From Paenibacillus farraposensis (GTDB lineage: Bacteria > Bacillota > Bacilli > Paenibacillales > Paenibacillaceae), in assembly GCF_020736845.1 (NCBI RefSeq), contig NZ_JAFFQR010000007.1, positions 1 to 37,123 on the forward strand: DNA of 37,123 nucleotides, given 5' to 3'. The notes under the pieces are model-generated. The model was given only the letters and a program-made list of their open reading frames with translations, did no database searches and had not been told where the DNA came from. The translations under genes were made by a program, and so were the position numbers. Each line of letters opens with the position of its first letter. The stretch's first letter is position 1. Shown one piece after another: positions 25,943 through 33,615 of the stretch.

Positions 25943-27121
25943 TTATCCGAAAAAGTCGATTAAAAGCTCTTTCAGGCTTTGAATGTAGCTTTTGACATCG
26001 TCCAGGTCGATATATTCATCCTCGGTGTGGGCTTGAGCCAGCCGTCCCGGACCAAAAATTACTGTTTGATATCCGAAATATTGAAAAACAGATGCATCGC
26101 ATGAGCTTGGAAATACTTCTTGTTCAAGTGCCTTTCCAAACTTCATGCCATGGCTTTCCATAGGCTCGATAACCAAATTTGGATATTGGACGGTATAAGT
26201 CAAAACCGCTTGTTCAAAAGCTTCTTTGATCGCTCTGATCGTGTACCTGCTGTCACTGGCGATGACTCCTTCTATGTGCAGATCCTGAACAGGAATGCTG
26301 GGGTCGGTTCCGCCGGTAATGATGCCGATATTCAAGTTCAACCCCTCATGCTCTCCTTTGAAGGTATTAATAGCATGGAGAAGCGAGGCGATCTCGGCAA
26401 TTTGGTTGTGCTGCTGGGCATTCATGTGTATGCTTCTGGATTGAATGTGAAGTTTGAAGGGAAGAAAACCAAGAGAAGAAGTGCAGATTGTCATGTTTGT
26501 AGGTTCAGCAATGACTACTTCTATCGGTTCTTGCCTAGCAGGCGCATAACCGTTGTCCTTGAGCCATTCGCAAGCTCGTATCGAGCCGTTGCCTCCGATT
26601 TCCTCGTCTACGACAGAAGTAAAGATAAGCTTTCCTTTCGTGAATCGTTCTTTGCATAAGCTGAGCGCATAAACCAAACTGCTAAGCCCGATCAGCATAT
26701 CTGTGGCGCCCCGGCCTTGCAGCTTTCCTCCAACTATGTCCCCTTTGGTGTTCCAGGGCAAGTCATCTGCGTCTGCGCTGCTATTCAAAATGTCTACATC
26801 AATATGCCCGTTTAAAATCAACGTTGGCCCCGGACGGCCCGAGTCGGCAACAGCATACAAATTGTGCTTGATCATTTCGAGACCATCTTTATAAAAGCTG
26901 TTGTATTCCCAAGGATGCCGCATCAGATCCCTGCTTCTCAGCTCCGATACCGTGAACACATCCATATAGGTTGTCCAGCCTTCTTGCTCCAGCGCCTGCT
27001 GAATCAAAAGCTGGGCTTCCTTTTGGGCCGATGGTCTTGAGTAGGTCGGATGCAAACGAATTAACCGCGAGCCAAGCTCAAGGACACGCTCATACACGTA
27101 ATCAATGGAAGAGACGCTCAT
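25943..27121 (-). CDS. M20 family metallopeptidase/deacylase (ArgE/DapE type)
   Basis: The protein has 392 residues from ATG 27121, with AAAGGAG 12 bases upstream and an ATGA overlap with the preceding gene. LILNGHIDVD has the metal-binding His and the catalytic-loop Asp, GRGATDM the bridging Asp, VVDEEIGGNG the catalytic Glu pair, AEPTN the third ligand segment, and HTEDEYIDLDD near the C-terminus the last His. The lid domain is present, so it is full length. ArgE/DapE enzymes remove acyl groups from amines. In this cluster it may unmask an N-acyl amino sugar or amino acid, possibly at the end of biosynthesis. Confidence 0.9.
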   Translation of the reverse strand: MSVSSIDYVYERVLELGSRLIRLHPTYSRPSAQKEAQLLIQQALEQEGWTTYMDVFTVSELRSRDLMRHPWEYNSFYKDGLEMIKHNLYAVADSGRPGPTLILNGHIDVDILNSSADADDLPWNTKGDIVGGKLQGRGATDMLIGLSSLVYALSLCKERFTKGKLIFTSVVDEEIGGNGSIRACEWLKDNGYAPARQEPIEVVIAEPTNMTICTSSLGFLPFKLHIQSRSIHMNAQQHNQIAEIASLLHAINTFKGEHEGLNLNIGIITGGTDPSIPVQDLHIEGVIASDSRYTIRAIKEAFEQAVLTYTVQYPNLVIEPMESHGMKFGKALEQEVFPSSCDASVFQYFGYQTVIFGPGRLAQAHTEDEYIDLDDVKSYIQSLKELLIDFFG

Positions 27122-28044
27122 GAAAGGGAATGCTCCTTTACGACCTTTTTTGCCCATTCGAGCATTTGAAGGACATGAGTGCGCCGGGTGTAGTCTTTCT
27201 CCGAAATTTCAAAAATGATGGCTTTATTTTCCCGCACCGCGTCCTCATGGATCAAGGTTAACGCTTCCGCATACAAGCTTTCGTCCACACAGCTTTCCCA
27301 GGGAAGAACGCCTTCCCGGCAGGAGGATTGCGTAATAGGATTCGCGATTTGATTAAACGCAGAAAAGTGCCAATGCTTGATTTTGCTTATCATGGTTTTG
27401 AAATCCATATAGTCACAAGGCGAATAGCTGGGAAGCATGTCTTGAAATTCAGGATGGGTGCGGGCGAAATTCATCGTATACACCGTGTTAAAATAATGGC
27501 AAATATCCCATGTGAAAAACATTTTGCCGATCTGTATATCTTGAAAATCTTTTGTAAATATAAAGACGGGATCGGCGTCATCGTACAAATTTCCGATAGG
27601 CGGCAAATTTTCCAGGCATACCGAAACGCTGCTCCCGGCCTGATGGATGACATCCTGCAAGCAATCCAGAAATCCTGCCCTCAATTCGTCCATGTTCTGA
27701 TGCTTCCATTCTTCCAATAAATAAAGCTGATTGGCATGGACGACCACATGAGGGATGCCGAGCTGCTCCGACCTCTGCAAAGTTTCAATAAGACGCGATT
27801 TCACGAAGGGATCGGTAACGATGTTGCTATGGTTCACGGGGAAATGAAAGCTGGTGTTTCTGCCGCCGAACCAGTCGACGGCTCTTCTGGTATTCGCCCA
27901 AACGGAATCCCAAATGGGATCGAGCAAATCTTCGCGATTGAAAATCGCCGCCTCTACTTTGCCAAACAAATCCGCGTAATCCGGTTGAAGTTGCTCGCCG
28001 TATTTGGCGTAAAAGGACAAGCCGAAGACATTTCGTTCTGTCAT
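27118..28044 (-). CDS. Xylose-isomerase-like TIM-barrel protein
   Basis: The protein has 308 residues from ATG 28044 (MTERNVFGLSFYAKYGE), with GGGGGT before it and an ATGA overlap to the preceding epimerase gene. NTSFHFPVNHSNIVTDP and VVVHANQLYLL are beta-strand ends with His/Asn ligands, VCLENLPP gives the Glu of the usual metal site, TWDICHYFN the Asp/His pair, and HWHFSAFN a further His, all as in the AP_endonuc_2 superfamily of sugar isomerases and epimerases. The reaction is unknown; keto-aldo isomerisation or epimerisation of a sugar is the family default. Confidence 0.82.
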   Translation of the reverse strand: MTERNVFGLSFYAKYGEQLQPDYADLFGKVEAAIFNREDLLDPIWDSVWANTRRAVDWFGGRNTSFHFPVNHSNIVTDPFVKSRLIETLQRSEQLGIPHVVVHANQLYLLEEWKHQNMDELRAGFLDCLQDVIHQAGSSVSVCLENLPPIGNLYDDADPVFIFTKDFQDIQIGKMFFTWDICHYFNTVYTMNFARTHPEFQDMLPSYSPCDYMDFKTMISKIKHWHFSAFNQIANPITQSSCREGVLPWESCVDESLYAEALTLIHEDAVRENKAIIFEISEKDYTRRTHVLQMLEWAKKVVKEHSLS

Positions 28045-29012
28045 CGCGATACCCCCGGTTTTTCCAAGGCTAACGTCTTGTTTGCCCAAGCAATATATTT
28101 TTTCAATCCCTCTTCAAGCGAAGTGACAGGCTGATATCCAAGACAGCTTTGAGCTTTGGAAATATCGACCGTCCGCTGCAGCACGTCAGGCTCGCTGGAA
28201 CCGGATATAACAATTTTCGATTTGGATTGAGTTAAAGCCACTATTCGACGTGCCAAGTCCTTGATGCTGCATTGTTCATTTGGATTTCCGAGATTAAAGG
28301 ACTCTCCCTGGTACTCGGAATGCAGAGCCCCGATGACACCGGAAACAAAGTCGTTGATGTGGCACCACACTCTGGTCTGTTCTCCGGTTCCGCTAATGAT
28401 TAAATCTTCATTTTTCAGTGCTTTCATGACCAGATTCGATATGGCATTTGTTCCCAAACGGTATTCCCCATATATGTTAAAAGGACGAATTACAATCGTT
28501 GGAATGCCGTACTCCCGATTATAGGCGTAAGTCAAATGCTCGCTTAGCACCTTGCTGGACGCATAGCACCATCGGGCCGTTTCCGGAGTTCCGACGGTAA
28601 AGTCATCGCTTTCCTTCGCAGCAATCGTGTGCTGGCCGTATACCTCGCTCGTACTGAAGGTAAGAAATTTTTTGAGATGATGTTGCTTGTTCGCCAGCTC
28701 AAGCGCATACAGGCAACTTAAATAATTGGTATTGATCGTGAGGATAGACTCCTGAGCGACTTTGCTAATCCCCAAAATGGCTACCGCATGCACGATGTAG
28801 TCGTAATCTTCTCCCAGTTCCAACACTTTTGAACGGTCAGTAGCGTTGACTTGCAAGTAGGTGACATTGGTCAACCCCTTTTGGTAGGCAACTGTCTGTG
28901 TAAAAGGAACCGCATCCACAATCGTGACCTCGTGGTCCTGCACAAGCTGTTCCGCGATGGTCGAGCCTATAAAACCTCCCCCGCCAAAAAGTAAATATTT
29001 GTTTCTGCTCAT
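28041..29012 (-). CDS. NAD-dependent epimerase/dehydratase/decarboxylase (extended SDR)
   Basis: The protein has 323 residues. GAAAAGGAGATGAG precedes the ATG, which overlaps the MATE stop as ATGA. LLFGGGGFIGSTIAEQL is the Rossmann GxxGxxG motif. STSEVYG provides the catalytic Thr/Ser and RWCYASSKVLSEHL the YxxxK pair; the ETARW-x-Y context resembles UDP-glucuronate decarboxylases and ArnA-type enzymes. RPFNIYGEYRLG is the substrate loop. A role on the uronic acid made by the cluster's own dehydrogenase (decarboxylation or 4-oxidation for later amination) would be logical but is inference. Confidence 0.88.
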   Translation of the reverse strand: MSRNKYLLFGGGGFIGSTIAEQLVQDHEVTIVDAVPFTQTVAYQKGLTNVTYLQVNATDRSKVLELGEDYDYIVHAVAILGISKVAQESILTINTNYLSCLYALELANKQHHLKKFLTFSTSEVYGQHTIAAKESDDFTVGTPETARWCYASSKVLSEHLTYAYNREYGIPTIVIRPFNIYGEYRLGTNAISNLVMKALKNEDLIISGTGEQTRVWCHINDFVSGVIGALHSEYQGESFNLGNPNEQCSIKDLARRIVALTQSKSKIVISGSSEPDVLQRTVDISKAQSCLGYQPVTSLEEGLKKYIAWANKTLALEKPGVSR

Positions 29013-30373
29013 ACACTCATCTCCTTTTCCTTTGATGACCCTAATATTTCTTTATCTTCTGTGGCGACCAAACCTTTCGTTATCCAGCCTTTTCTTTTCC
29101 AGCGATAGAGGAAAATGAGTCCTCTCAGCCACTCGTCCAAAATGAAGGCCAGCCATACTCCTTTTAAACCGAAACCAAGTACGTTGCCCATGATAAACGC
29201 TGCTGGTACGCAAAGTCCCCACATGCTGATGACGCCGAGAACCGTCGGAAACCGAATGTCACCGGAAGCTTTTAACGAGCTGCTCAGAACAAAGTTGAAC
29301 GCTCTGCCCGGTTCCAGCAATATCGACAGCGCCAGGAGCACTTTGCCGGTTTCAATAATATCCCGGTTTGACGTAAACAAAGCAAGCAAATGCTCGGATG
29401 TGAAAAAACACACAAGAGCGATCACCAGCGACACGAGCGTTGAAATTTTCAGGCTTAACATGGCTTGTCCATAAGCTTTTTGATGTTCTTTCGCCCCAAC
29501 TAGATGACCTACGATGATTTGCGTGGCCTGTCCCATGGAATAGGAGAAAATCATGATCAGCAGCATAATGTTATAAGTGATGACTTTGGTCGTGATCGCG
29601 ACAACTCCGAAAAAGGTGACAAAATACGTGATTAGAATTTGTGAAGAATCGTAGGACAACCCCTCCCCGGCCGTTGGTATGCCCACCTTAACGATCGCTT
29701 TGGAATCTTCGATAAAATGACTGCGGTCGGATTTCAGCTTCAGCTTGCGTTTGTACAAATAGATCATGCAAACCATGGCGAGCAGCCGGCTGGCGCATGT
29801 GCTGACAGCGACTCCCGTAAGTCCGGGTGGCGGAATGCCCAGGAAGCCGAACAATGCGATGCTGTTGCCCAGCACGTGAATCACGTTCATGCCTACTACG
29901 ACAAACATGGGCTCCTTGGCGAATCCATAATTTCTCATTATCGTGCTGATGCAAATAAGGATGGCCTCAAAAAGAAGAGAAACACTCACAATTTGTGTGT
30001 AATGAACGCCGAACTGGTACGCCTCTGTCGAAAGATTGAACAGCTTGAACACGAAAGGCGCCGAGAAAAAAAGTACAAAAATAAGGACTGAGCCGATCAG
30101 GCTGTTCAAATAAACGGAAGAGTTGGCGATATGGGAAGCCCTGTCACGATGTCCGGCTCCCAGCATTTGAGCAATAAGAATGCCCGAGCCCATCGCCATA
30201 AATTCAAGAATAAATATAAACATGGCAAAAACTTGCGATGAAATGCCTACAGCGGCTACAGCCTGTTCCGAGTAATGGGATAGCATTAATGTATCGACAT
30301 TACCTAATACGATATGAAAGAAGGCATCCAGAAAAATAGGCAAGGTTAAACGAAATAAGGTGAGCTGTTGCAA
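29009..30373 (-). CDS. MATE family efflux transporter
   Basis: The protein has 454 residues starting at TTG 30373, with AGAGGAGG 7 bases upstream. Twelve hydrophobic segments in two bundles are visible. LPIFLDAFFHIVLGNVDTLM is helix 1 with the typical MATE N-lobe motif, and GIPTAGEGLSYDSSQILITYF begins the second lobe; AFNFVLSSSLKASGD is the conserved loop of the C lobe. MATE proteins export cationic or hydrophilic drugs with Na+ or H+. Its position as second gene of the biosynthetic run suggests it exports, or gives immunity to, the product. A lipid-linked sugar flippase role is less likely because no polymerase or ligase gene is nearby. Confidence 0.92.
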   Translation of the reverse strand: MQQLTLFRLTLPIFLDAFFHIVLGNVDTLMLSHYSEQAVAAVGISSQVFAMFIFILEFMAMGSGILIAQMLGAGHRDRASHIANSSVYLNSLIGSVLIFVLFFSAPFVFKLFNLSTEAYQFGVHYTQIVSVSLLFEAILICISTIMRNYGFAKEPMFVVVGMNVIHVLGNSIALFGFLGIPPPGLTGVAVSTCASRLLAMVCMIYLYKRKLKLKSDRSHFIEDSKAIVKVGIPTAGEGLSYDSSQILITYFVTFFGVVAITTKVITYNIMLLIMIFSYSMGQATQIIVGHLVGAKEHQKAYGQAMLSLKISTLVSLVIALVCFFTSEHLLALFTSNRDIIETGKVLLALSILLEPGRAFNFVLSSSLKASGDIRFPTVLGVISMWGLCVPAAFIMGNVLGFGLKGVWLAFILDEWLRGLIFLYRWKRKGWITKGLVATEDKEILGSSKEKEMSV

Positions 30374-30414
30374 AACACGTCCTCCTCTAAACTTCGCCCA
30401 GGCATGAAAAACGG

Positions 30415-31623
30415 TTATTTCAAATAATAGTTATATACTTTGGTCACAGCATCCACGACGTCTTGCAGATCGTGATCTGTCATCAGCGGATATAAAGGAA
30501 TGGTGACAATTTCATCGTATAAAGCTTCTGCGTTCGGACATAGGCCTCGTCTATAGCCCAACGATTGATAGTAGGGGTGCAAATAAACCGGGGTGTAGTG
30601 TAAATTAACGCCAATATTTTCTGCCTGCAAGGCTTGAAAGATGTCATCCCGACCTGCTGTAAAATAATCTCTTTTCCAACGCAGAGGGTACAGGTGCCAG
30701 CTGGAGGAAGTCCCTTCCGCCTGACGCTGGAAAGCCAATTCCGGCATCTGCCGAAATGCCTCGTTATACAAGGAGGCCAATTCACGCCGCCTGTCCACAA
30801 ATTGATCAAGCTTTTGCAGTTGGCTTGTTCCTAAAGCCGCCTGAATATCAGTAATCCGGTAATTGTAGCCGAGAATTTGCATTTCATAGTACCATTTGGG
30901 CAAATATTGACGCTGCAGCTCTTGGGCGTCTCGTGTAATCCCATGGTTTCTGAACATCAGCAATTTCCGATATAGTTCTTTCTTATCGGTGACGACGGCC
31001 CCTCCCTCACCTGTTGTAATATGCTTGACAGGGTGAAAGCTGAAAATCGTCATATCTGTCGACATTCCCACTCGTCGGTCTTTATAAATCGAACCGATGG
31101 AATGAGCCGCATCCCGAATGGTGACGAGCCCGTGGGCCGAAGCCATGTCGGTAATCTCGTCATATGGTGCCGGCTGTCCGGCATAATCGACAATAATTAG
31201 GGCTTTTGTGTGTAAGCTTATTTGCTTGAGAATGGCTTGTGGTTCCATGTTGAAGGTTTCGGGGTGAATATCAGCGAAGACTGGTTTTCCTCCCATATAC
31301 AACACGCAGTTGCTGCTGGCTGCAAAGGTTAGGGGAGTCGTAATCACCTCGCTACCGCTTTCGATCCCTGCGGCAAAACAAGCAGCATGCAGCGCAGCAG
31401 TGCCGCTGGAAAAGGCAACGGCGTATTTAGTTCCGGCCTCCTCAGCCAAGCCTTTTTCAAACTCGGGAATTTTAGGGCCTGAGGAAAGAAAATCGCTTTT
31501 TAAAACGTCGACGACACTCTGTACATCCGCGTCGTCGATCCACTGCCTGCCGTAAGGCAGCCACTTTTCCCTGACGGGTTTGGCTCCGCGTATGGCCAAA
31601 CCTTCTTTCTGTATGTTCAACAT
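30415..31623 (-). CDS. PseC-like sugar-nucleotide aminotransferase (DegT family)
   Basis: The protein has 402 residues. AGAGGCG is 6 bases before the ATG. AVAFSSGTAALHAACFAAGI is the cofactor-phosphate loop, IVDYAGQPA and IRDAAHSIG contain the Asp for the pyridine nitrogen, and FSFHPVKHITTGEGGAVV contains the PLP lysine in the exact form seen in PseC (UDP-4-amino-4,6-dideoxy-N-acetyl-altrosamine transaminase). The C-terminal NYRITDIQAALG motif is intact. It is the first gene of the cluster, about 340 bases downstream of the nearest repeated promoter. No PseB-type dehydratase is present in the window, so the true substrate may differ. Confidence 0.88.
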   Translation of the reverse strand: MLNIQKEGLAIRGAKPVREKWLPYGRQWIDDADVQSVVDVLKSDFLSSGPKIPEFEKGLAEEAGTKYAVAFSSGTAALHAACFAAGIESGSEVITTPLTFAASSNCVLYMGGKPVFADIHPETFNMEPQAILKQISLHTKALIIVDYAGQPAPYDEITDMASAHGLVTIRDAAHSIGSIYKDRRVGMSTDMTIFSFHPVKHITTGEGGAVVTDKKELYRKLLMFRNHGITRDAQELQRQYLPKWYYEMQILGYNYRITDIQAALGTSQLQKLDQFVDRRRELASLYNEAFRQMPELAFQRQAEGTSSSWHLYPLRWKRDYFTAGRDDIFQALQAENIGVNLHYTPVYLHPYYQSLGYRRGLCPNAEALYDEIVTIPLYPLMTDHDLQDVVDAVTKVYNYYLK

Positions 31624-31945
31624 GAATATCGCCTCTTTTTCCGATAGATTGTTAGCCTCTTATCACTCGCAAAAACGGTTTTTGAAGACGCCAGGTGCGG
31701 GAAACATCTAATTCCGAGATCGAGAAGCTGCTCCTTAAACGAAAAAAACTGAATGTTCATTCTTAACTACACTCTTTTGGGAACCGGTTCCACAGAAGAT
31801 ATAAATGAAAATCGGATTTTGTAACCCAGGACTATACAGATAAATACCACACCAGCCGACTTTTCGCGCATCACCTGCATTTATGCAACAAAGGACGCCA
31901 TACATGTAATTTGTTATTTGTGAAATCATCCCCAAAAGAAAATTG
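31624..31945 (-). promoter_or_regulatory. Long leader of the biosynthetic cluster with a LacI-type palindrome
   Basis: If transcription starts in the repeats, a 5' leader of about 340 bases precedes the PseC-like gene. It holds the perfect palindrome GGAACCGGTTCC at 31780-31791, as bound by LacI/GalR-family regulators, and GAATG-AA-CATTC followed by seven T on the minus strand (near 31745-31760). A 66-codon frame at 31735-31935 has no ribosome site and was not called. No known riboswitch is recognised. Confidence 0.5.
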
Positions 31946-32128
31946 ATATGTAATATATTTCAATTACATGGTACATTGAACGAGATAACATGTCAATGAT
32001 TTTATAATATGTAATATATTTCAATTACATGGTACATTGAATGAAATAACATGTCAATGCTTTTATAATATGTAATATATTTCAATTACATGGTACATTG
32101 AATGAGATAACATGTCAATGCTTTTATA
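31946..32128 (-). repeat. Three tandem 61-bp repeats, each with a promoter and palindrome
   Basis: Units start at 31946, 32007 and 32068 and differ at only a few positions. On the minus strand each has TTGACA (at 31996-31991, 32057-32052, 32118-32113), a 17-base spacer and TACCAT (ending at 31968, 32029, 32090), a good sigma-A promoter aimed at the PseC-like gene. Overlapping the expected start is the palindrome ATGTAAT-N8-ATTACAT. There are no unique spacers between units, so this is not a CRISPR array. Confidence 0.85.
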
Positions 32129-32233
32129 GATACTTTTGTTGTACTGGAGAAATGTCACCTTATAACCGGTTTTCTCCTAATGAAAATCTTACAGTAGAAC
32201 AGAGTGTGTATCCCTCTCGCTTGTTTCATGTAC

Positions 32234-32569
32234 TTATAATGATTCCTTCAAAGTCAGGTGTGCCGCCATAGCTCGCTCTTGTGGGCTTGCGTTGAGCATT
32301 GCAGCAATCTGCTTATACTCTGTCTCGCCCTCCCATCCGTGGTGGCCGAATTTGACGTAATGCAGATTATCAATGTACTTAACAGCATCCTTTGCTATCG
32401 CCACTCCTTGTATCGTCAGAGAATCGCCAGGATCAGTTGCATAATCTCTTGGTGGGACGGAGTATGTGCCTTTAAGCACATTGCTTTTACGGTGACGATC
32501 CTCCTTCACGCCCTGAAGCACTTCGAACGCTATGTTAAGTTGCGCGTGTGTTAGCTGGTATACTTCCAT
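32234..32569 (-). CDS. Hypothetical protein, 111 residues
   Basis: GGAGGTGTCAG precedes the ATG at 32569. The protein starts MEVYQLTHAQLNIAFEVLQG, has a charged middle with VPPRDYATDPGDSLTIQG, and ends with ASPQERAMAAHLTLKESL. It is soluble, with neither signal peptide nor membrane segment. No family recognised. It is on the same strand as the biosynthetic cluster and lies just upstream of the triple promoter, with no clear terminator between, so it could be the first gene of a longer transcript or a small regulator acting on the repeats; both are guesses. Confidence 0.6.
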   Translation of the reverse strand: MEVYQLTHAQLNIAFEVLQGVKEDRHRKSNVLKGTYSVPPRDYATDPGDSLTIQGVAIAKDAVKYIDNLHYVKFGHHGWEGETEYKQIAAMLNASPQERAMAAHLTLKESL

Positions 32570-32590
32570 TCATCTGACACCTCCGTAAGA

Positions 32591-32633
32591 TCAACAGGTC
32601 ATCTAATGGTATTTTTTACCGTAAAGTGACCTG
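32591..32633. promoter_or_regulatory. Nested hairpin upstream of the 111-residue protein gene
   Basis: AACAGGTCA (32591-32599) pairs with TGACCTGTT (32625-32633); inside, GGTA and TACC flank a T run. The right arm is followed by TTT. It lies 22 bases before the gene at 32569 and could be an operator, attenuator or terminator. The stretch 32640-32825 to its right shows nothing else I can support. Confidence 0.45.
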
Positions 32634-32825
32634 TTTTTACTTGTATGTCGGCTGTACCCCCAATAGGCTCTCTGCAGCGCTCTTTCTTTAACTTTCCCGA
32701 GTGCCGATGCTCCGCGCTCTTGCACCCCTGAATCGCCTTTGGCATACAAAAAGCGCCGTTTTTCCCCTCACACCGCGCTGGCGCCGCGTTTTACGCCCCT
32801 TTTTGCCTCCGAAGAAAAATCGCCG

Positions 32826-32863
32826 AAAAAAAGAATCGTCCCACTTCCGCTCAAGACGATTCT
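32826..32863 (-). terminator. Terminator of the sinI-like transcript
   Basis: On the minus strand AGAATCGTC and GACGATTCT form a 9-bp stem followed by seven T. It starts about 18 bases after the sinI-like stop codon at 32881. Confidence 0.85.
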
Positions 32864-32880
32864 CCAGCTCCCTTTTCCAG

Positions 32881-33057
32881 CTATCTATTATGTAAATGCC
32901 ATTGTGCATAATTTGATGATCGTTCCCCCGACAAAAAGCGCCGAACCTCCTCGATGGATATCCCCGCCTCCTTGGCCATAGCGAGCAGAACCACCCATTC
33001 AGGATCGATTTCCCCGGGGTACCGATCACGAACAATAACCTGGGCGGACTTTTCCAA
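32881..33057 (-). CDS. sinI: SinI-like anti-repressor
   Basis: The protein has 58 residues starting at TTG 33057, preceded by AGGAGGGATTACTG. The segment EIDPEWVVLLAMAKEAGISI then EEVRRFLS is the SinI dimerisation domain, which in Bacillus subtilis pairs with SinR and blocks its DNA binding. The last ~14 residues (SSNYAQWHLHNR) are extra. It is divergent from the tapA-sipW-calY genes, with SinR-box-like sites in between and sinR itself 3 kb to the right. A putative cyclic-di-GMP riboswitch lies in its leader and a strong terminator follows it. A 115-codon frame covering the same bases in another phase was rejected. Confidence 0.82.
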   Translation of the reverse strand: MEKSAQVIVRDRYPGEIDPEWVVLLAMAKEAGISIEEVRRFLSGERSSNYAQWHLHNR

Positions 33058-33097
33058 CAGTAATCCCTCCTAAGATCATTATTTGGGCTTGTCCCGG

Positions 33098-33174
33098 CCA
33101 GCCATCCTAGTATCTCTACCTTAGAACTGGGACTTTGTGCCCCTGCTTTCCGGGCAGGTTTACCCTTTACTGGT
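33098..33174 (-). promoter_or_regulatory. Putative cyclic-di-GMP-I (GEMM) riboswitch in the sinI leader
   Basis: The minus strand reads CCAG-N3-GGGTAAACC, then CTGCCCGGAAAGCAGG (a stem closed by a GAAA tetraloop), then GGGCACAAAGTCC, TTCTAAGG, and GGATGGCTGG. These match in order the GEMM-I consensus GGGCAAACC, tetraloop hairpin, GGACGCAAAGCC, CUAAGG receptor and GGUAGCC closing strand; CCAG and CTGG can form P1. It lies 40 bases upstream of the sinI TTG. No poly-U terminator follows, so control could be at translation. Confidence 0.72.
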
Positions 33175-33209
33175 GCTATAGTTTGCCAATGGATAACGGG
33201 CTTTCAACC

Positions 33210-33237
33210 AGAAAGCGCTTTCTTGATTCTTATTATA
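33210..33237 (-). promoter_or_regulatory. sinI promoter -10 with a CcpA/LacI-like palindrome at the start point
   Basis: TATAAT on the minus strand (33237-33232) is followed, at the expected transcription start, by the perfect 14-base palindrome AGAAAGCGCTTTCT (33223-33210). Except for its outermost bases it matches the cre consensus TGAAARCGYTTTCA. A clear -35 box is not seen. Confidence 0.5.
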
Positions 33238-33378
33238 ATGTCCCCGATATGAAAAGTATGTCGCTCCGCGTAGGACAAACAAGCAGATTTCGAGGGGAAA
33301 GTTAGCGTATTTTGTTTGTAGATCACATTTCTTGTCAATTACAGTAGAAAATTTGATGCAATCCACAAAACAAGATTT

Positions 33379-33459
33379 CGTTCTTAAAAAAGAACGTAAT
33401 TAATGAAAAATAAACGTAATCGGCCAAAATATCAAGAAAACTCAAGATTTTCGTTCTTT
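33379..33459. promoter_or_regulatory. SinR-box-like sites between sinI and tapA
   Basis: GTTCTT-N4-AAGAAC (33380-33395) is an inverted pair of the SinR recognition element GTTCTYT, and GTTCTTT at 33453-33459 matches it exactly. Their place upstream of the tapA-like gene mirrors the arrangement in Bacillus subtilis. The rest of 33240-33590 is AT-rich promoter and leader with no gene. Confidence 0.65.
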
Positions 33460-33615
33460 ATTGAGAATTTTTCAATGATCCTCCGGTTTTCTTTTCTTCT
33501 AGGGTTTCGTGTATATTTAAGTCGCGGAATATATTCTTAATAACGAACAAGTCAACGAACAGACAAAATCCTGCTTAGAAAGGAGGAACCTTTTCTGCGA
33601 AGATCCCGAACTGAC

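Noticed and set aside
31735..31935. 66-codon leader frame upstream of the PseC-like gene
   Set aside because: No ribosome site precedes it, and its Cys/Tyr/Ile-rich composition looks like chance; an attenuation peptide cannot be argued from it.
31946..32128. CRISPR array
   Set aside because: The 61-bp units are directly adjacent without unique spacers, only three copies exist, and no cas genes are in the window.
32688..33035. 115-codon minus-strand frame as a gene
   Set aside because: It runs across the sinI-like gene in a different phase and through its terminator, has an extreme Arg content and lacks a ribosome site.
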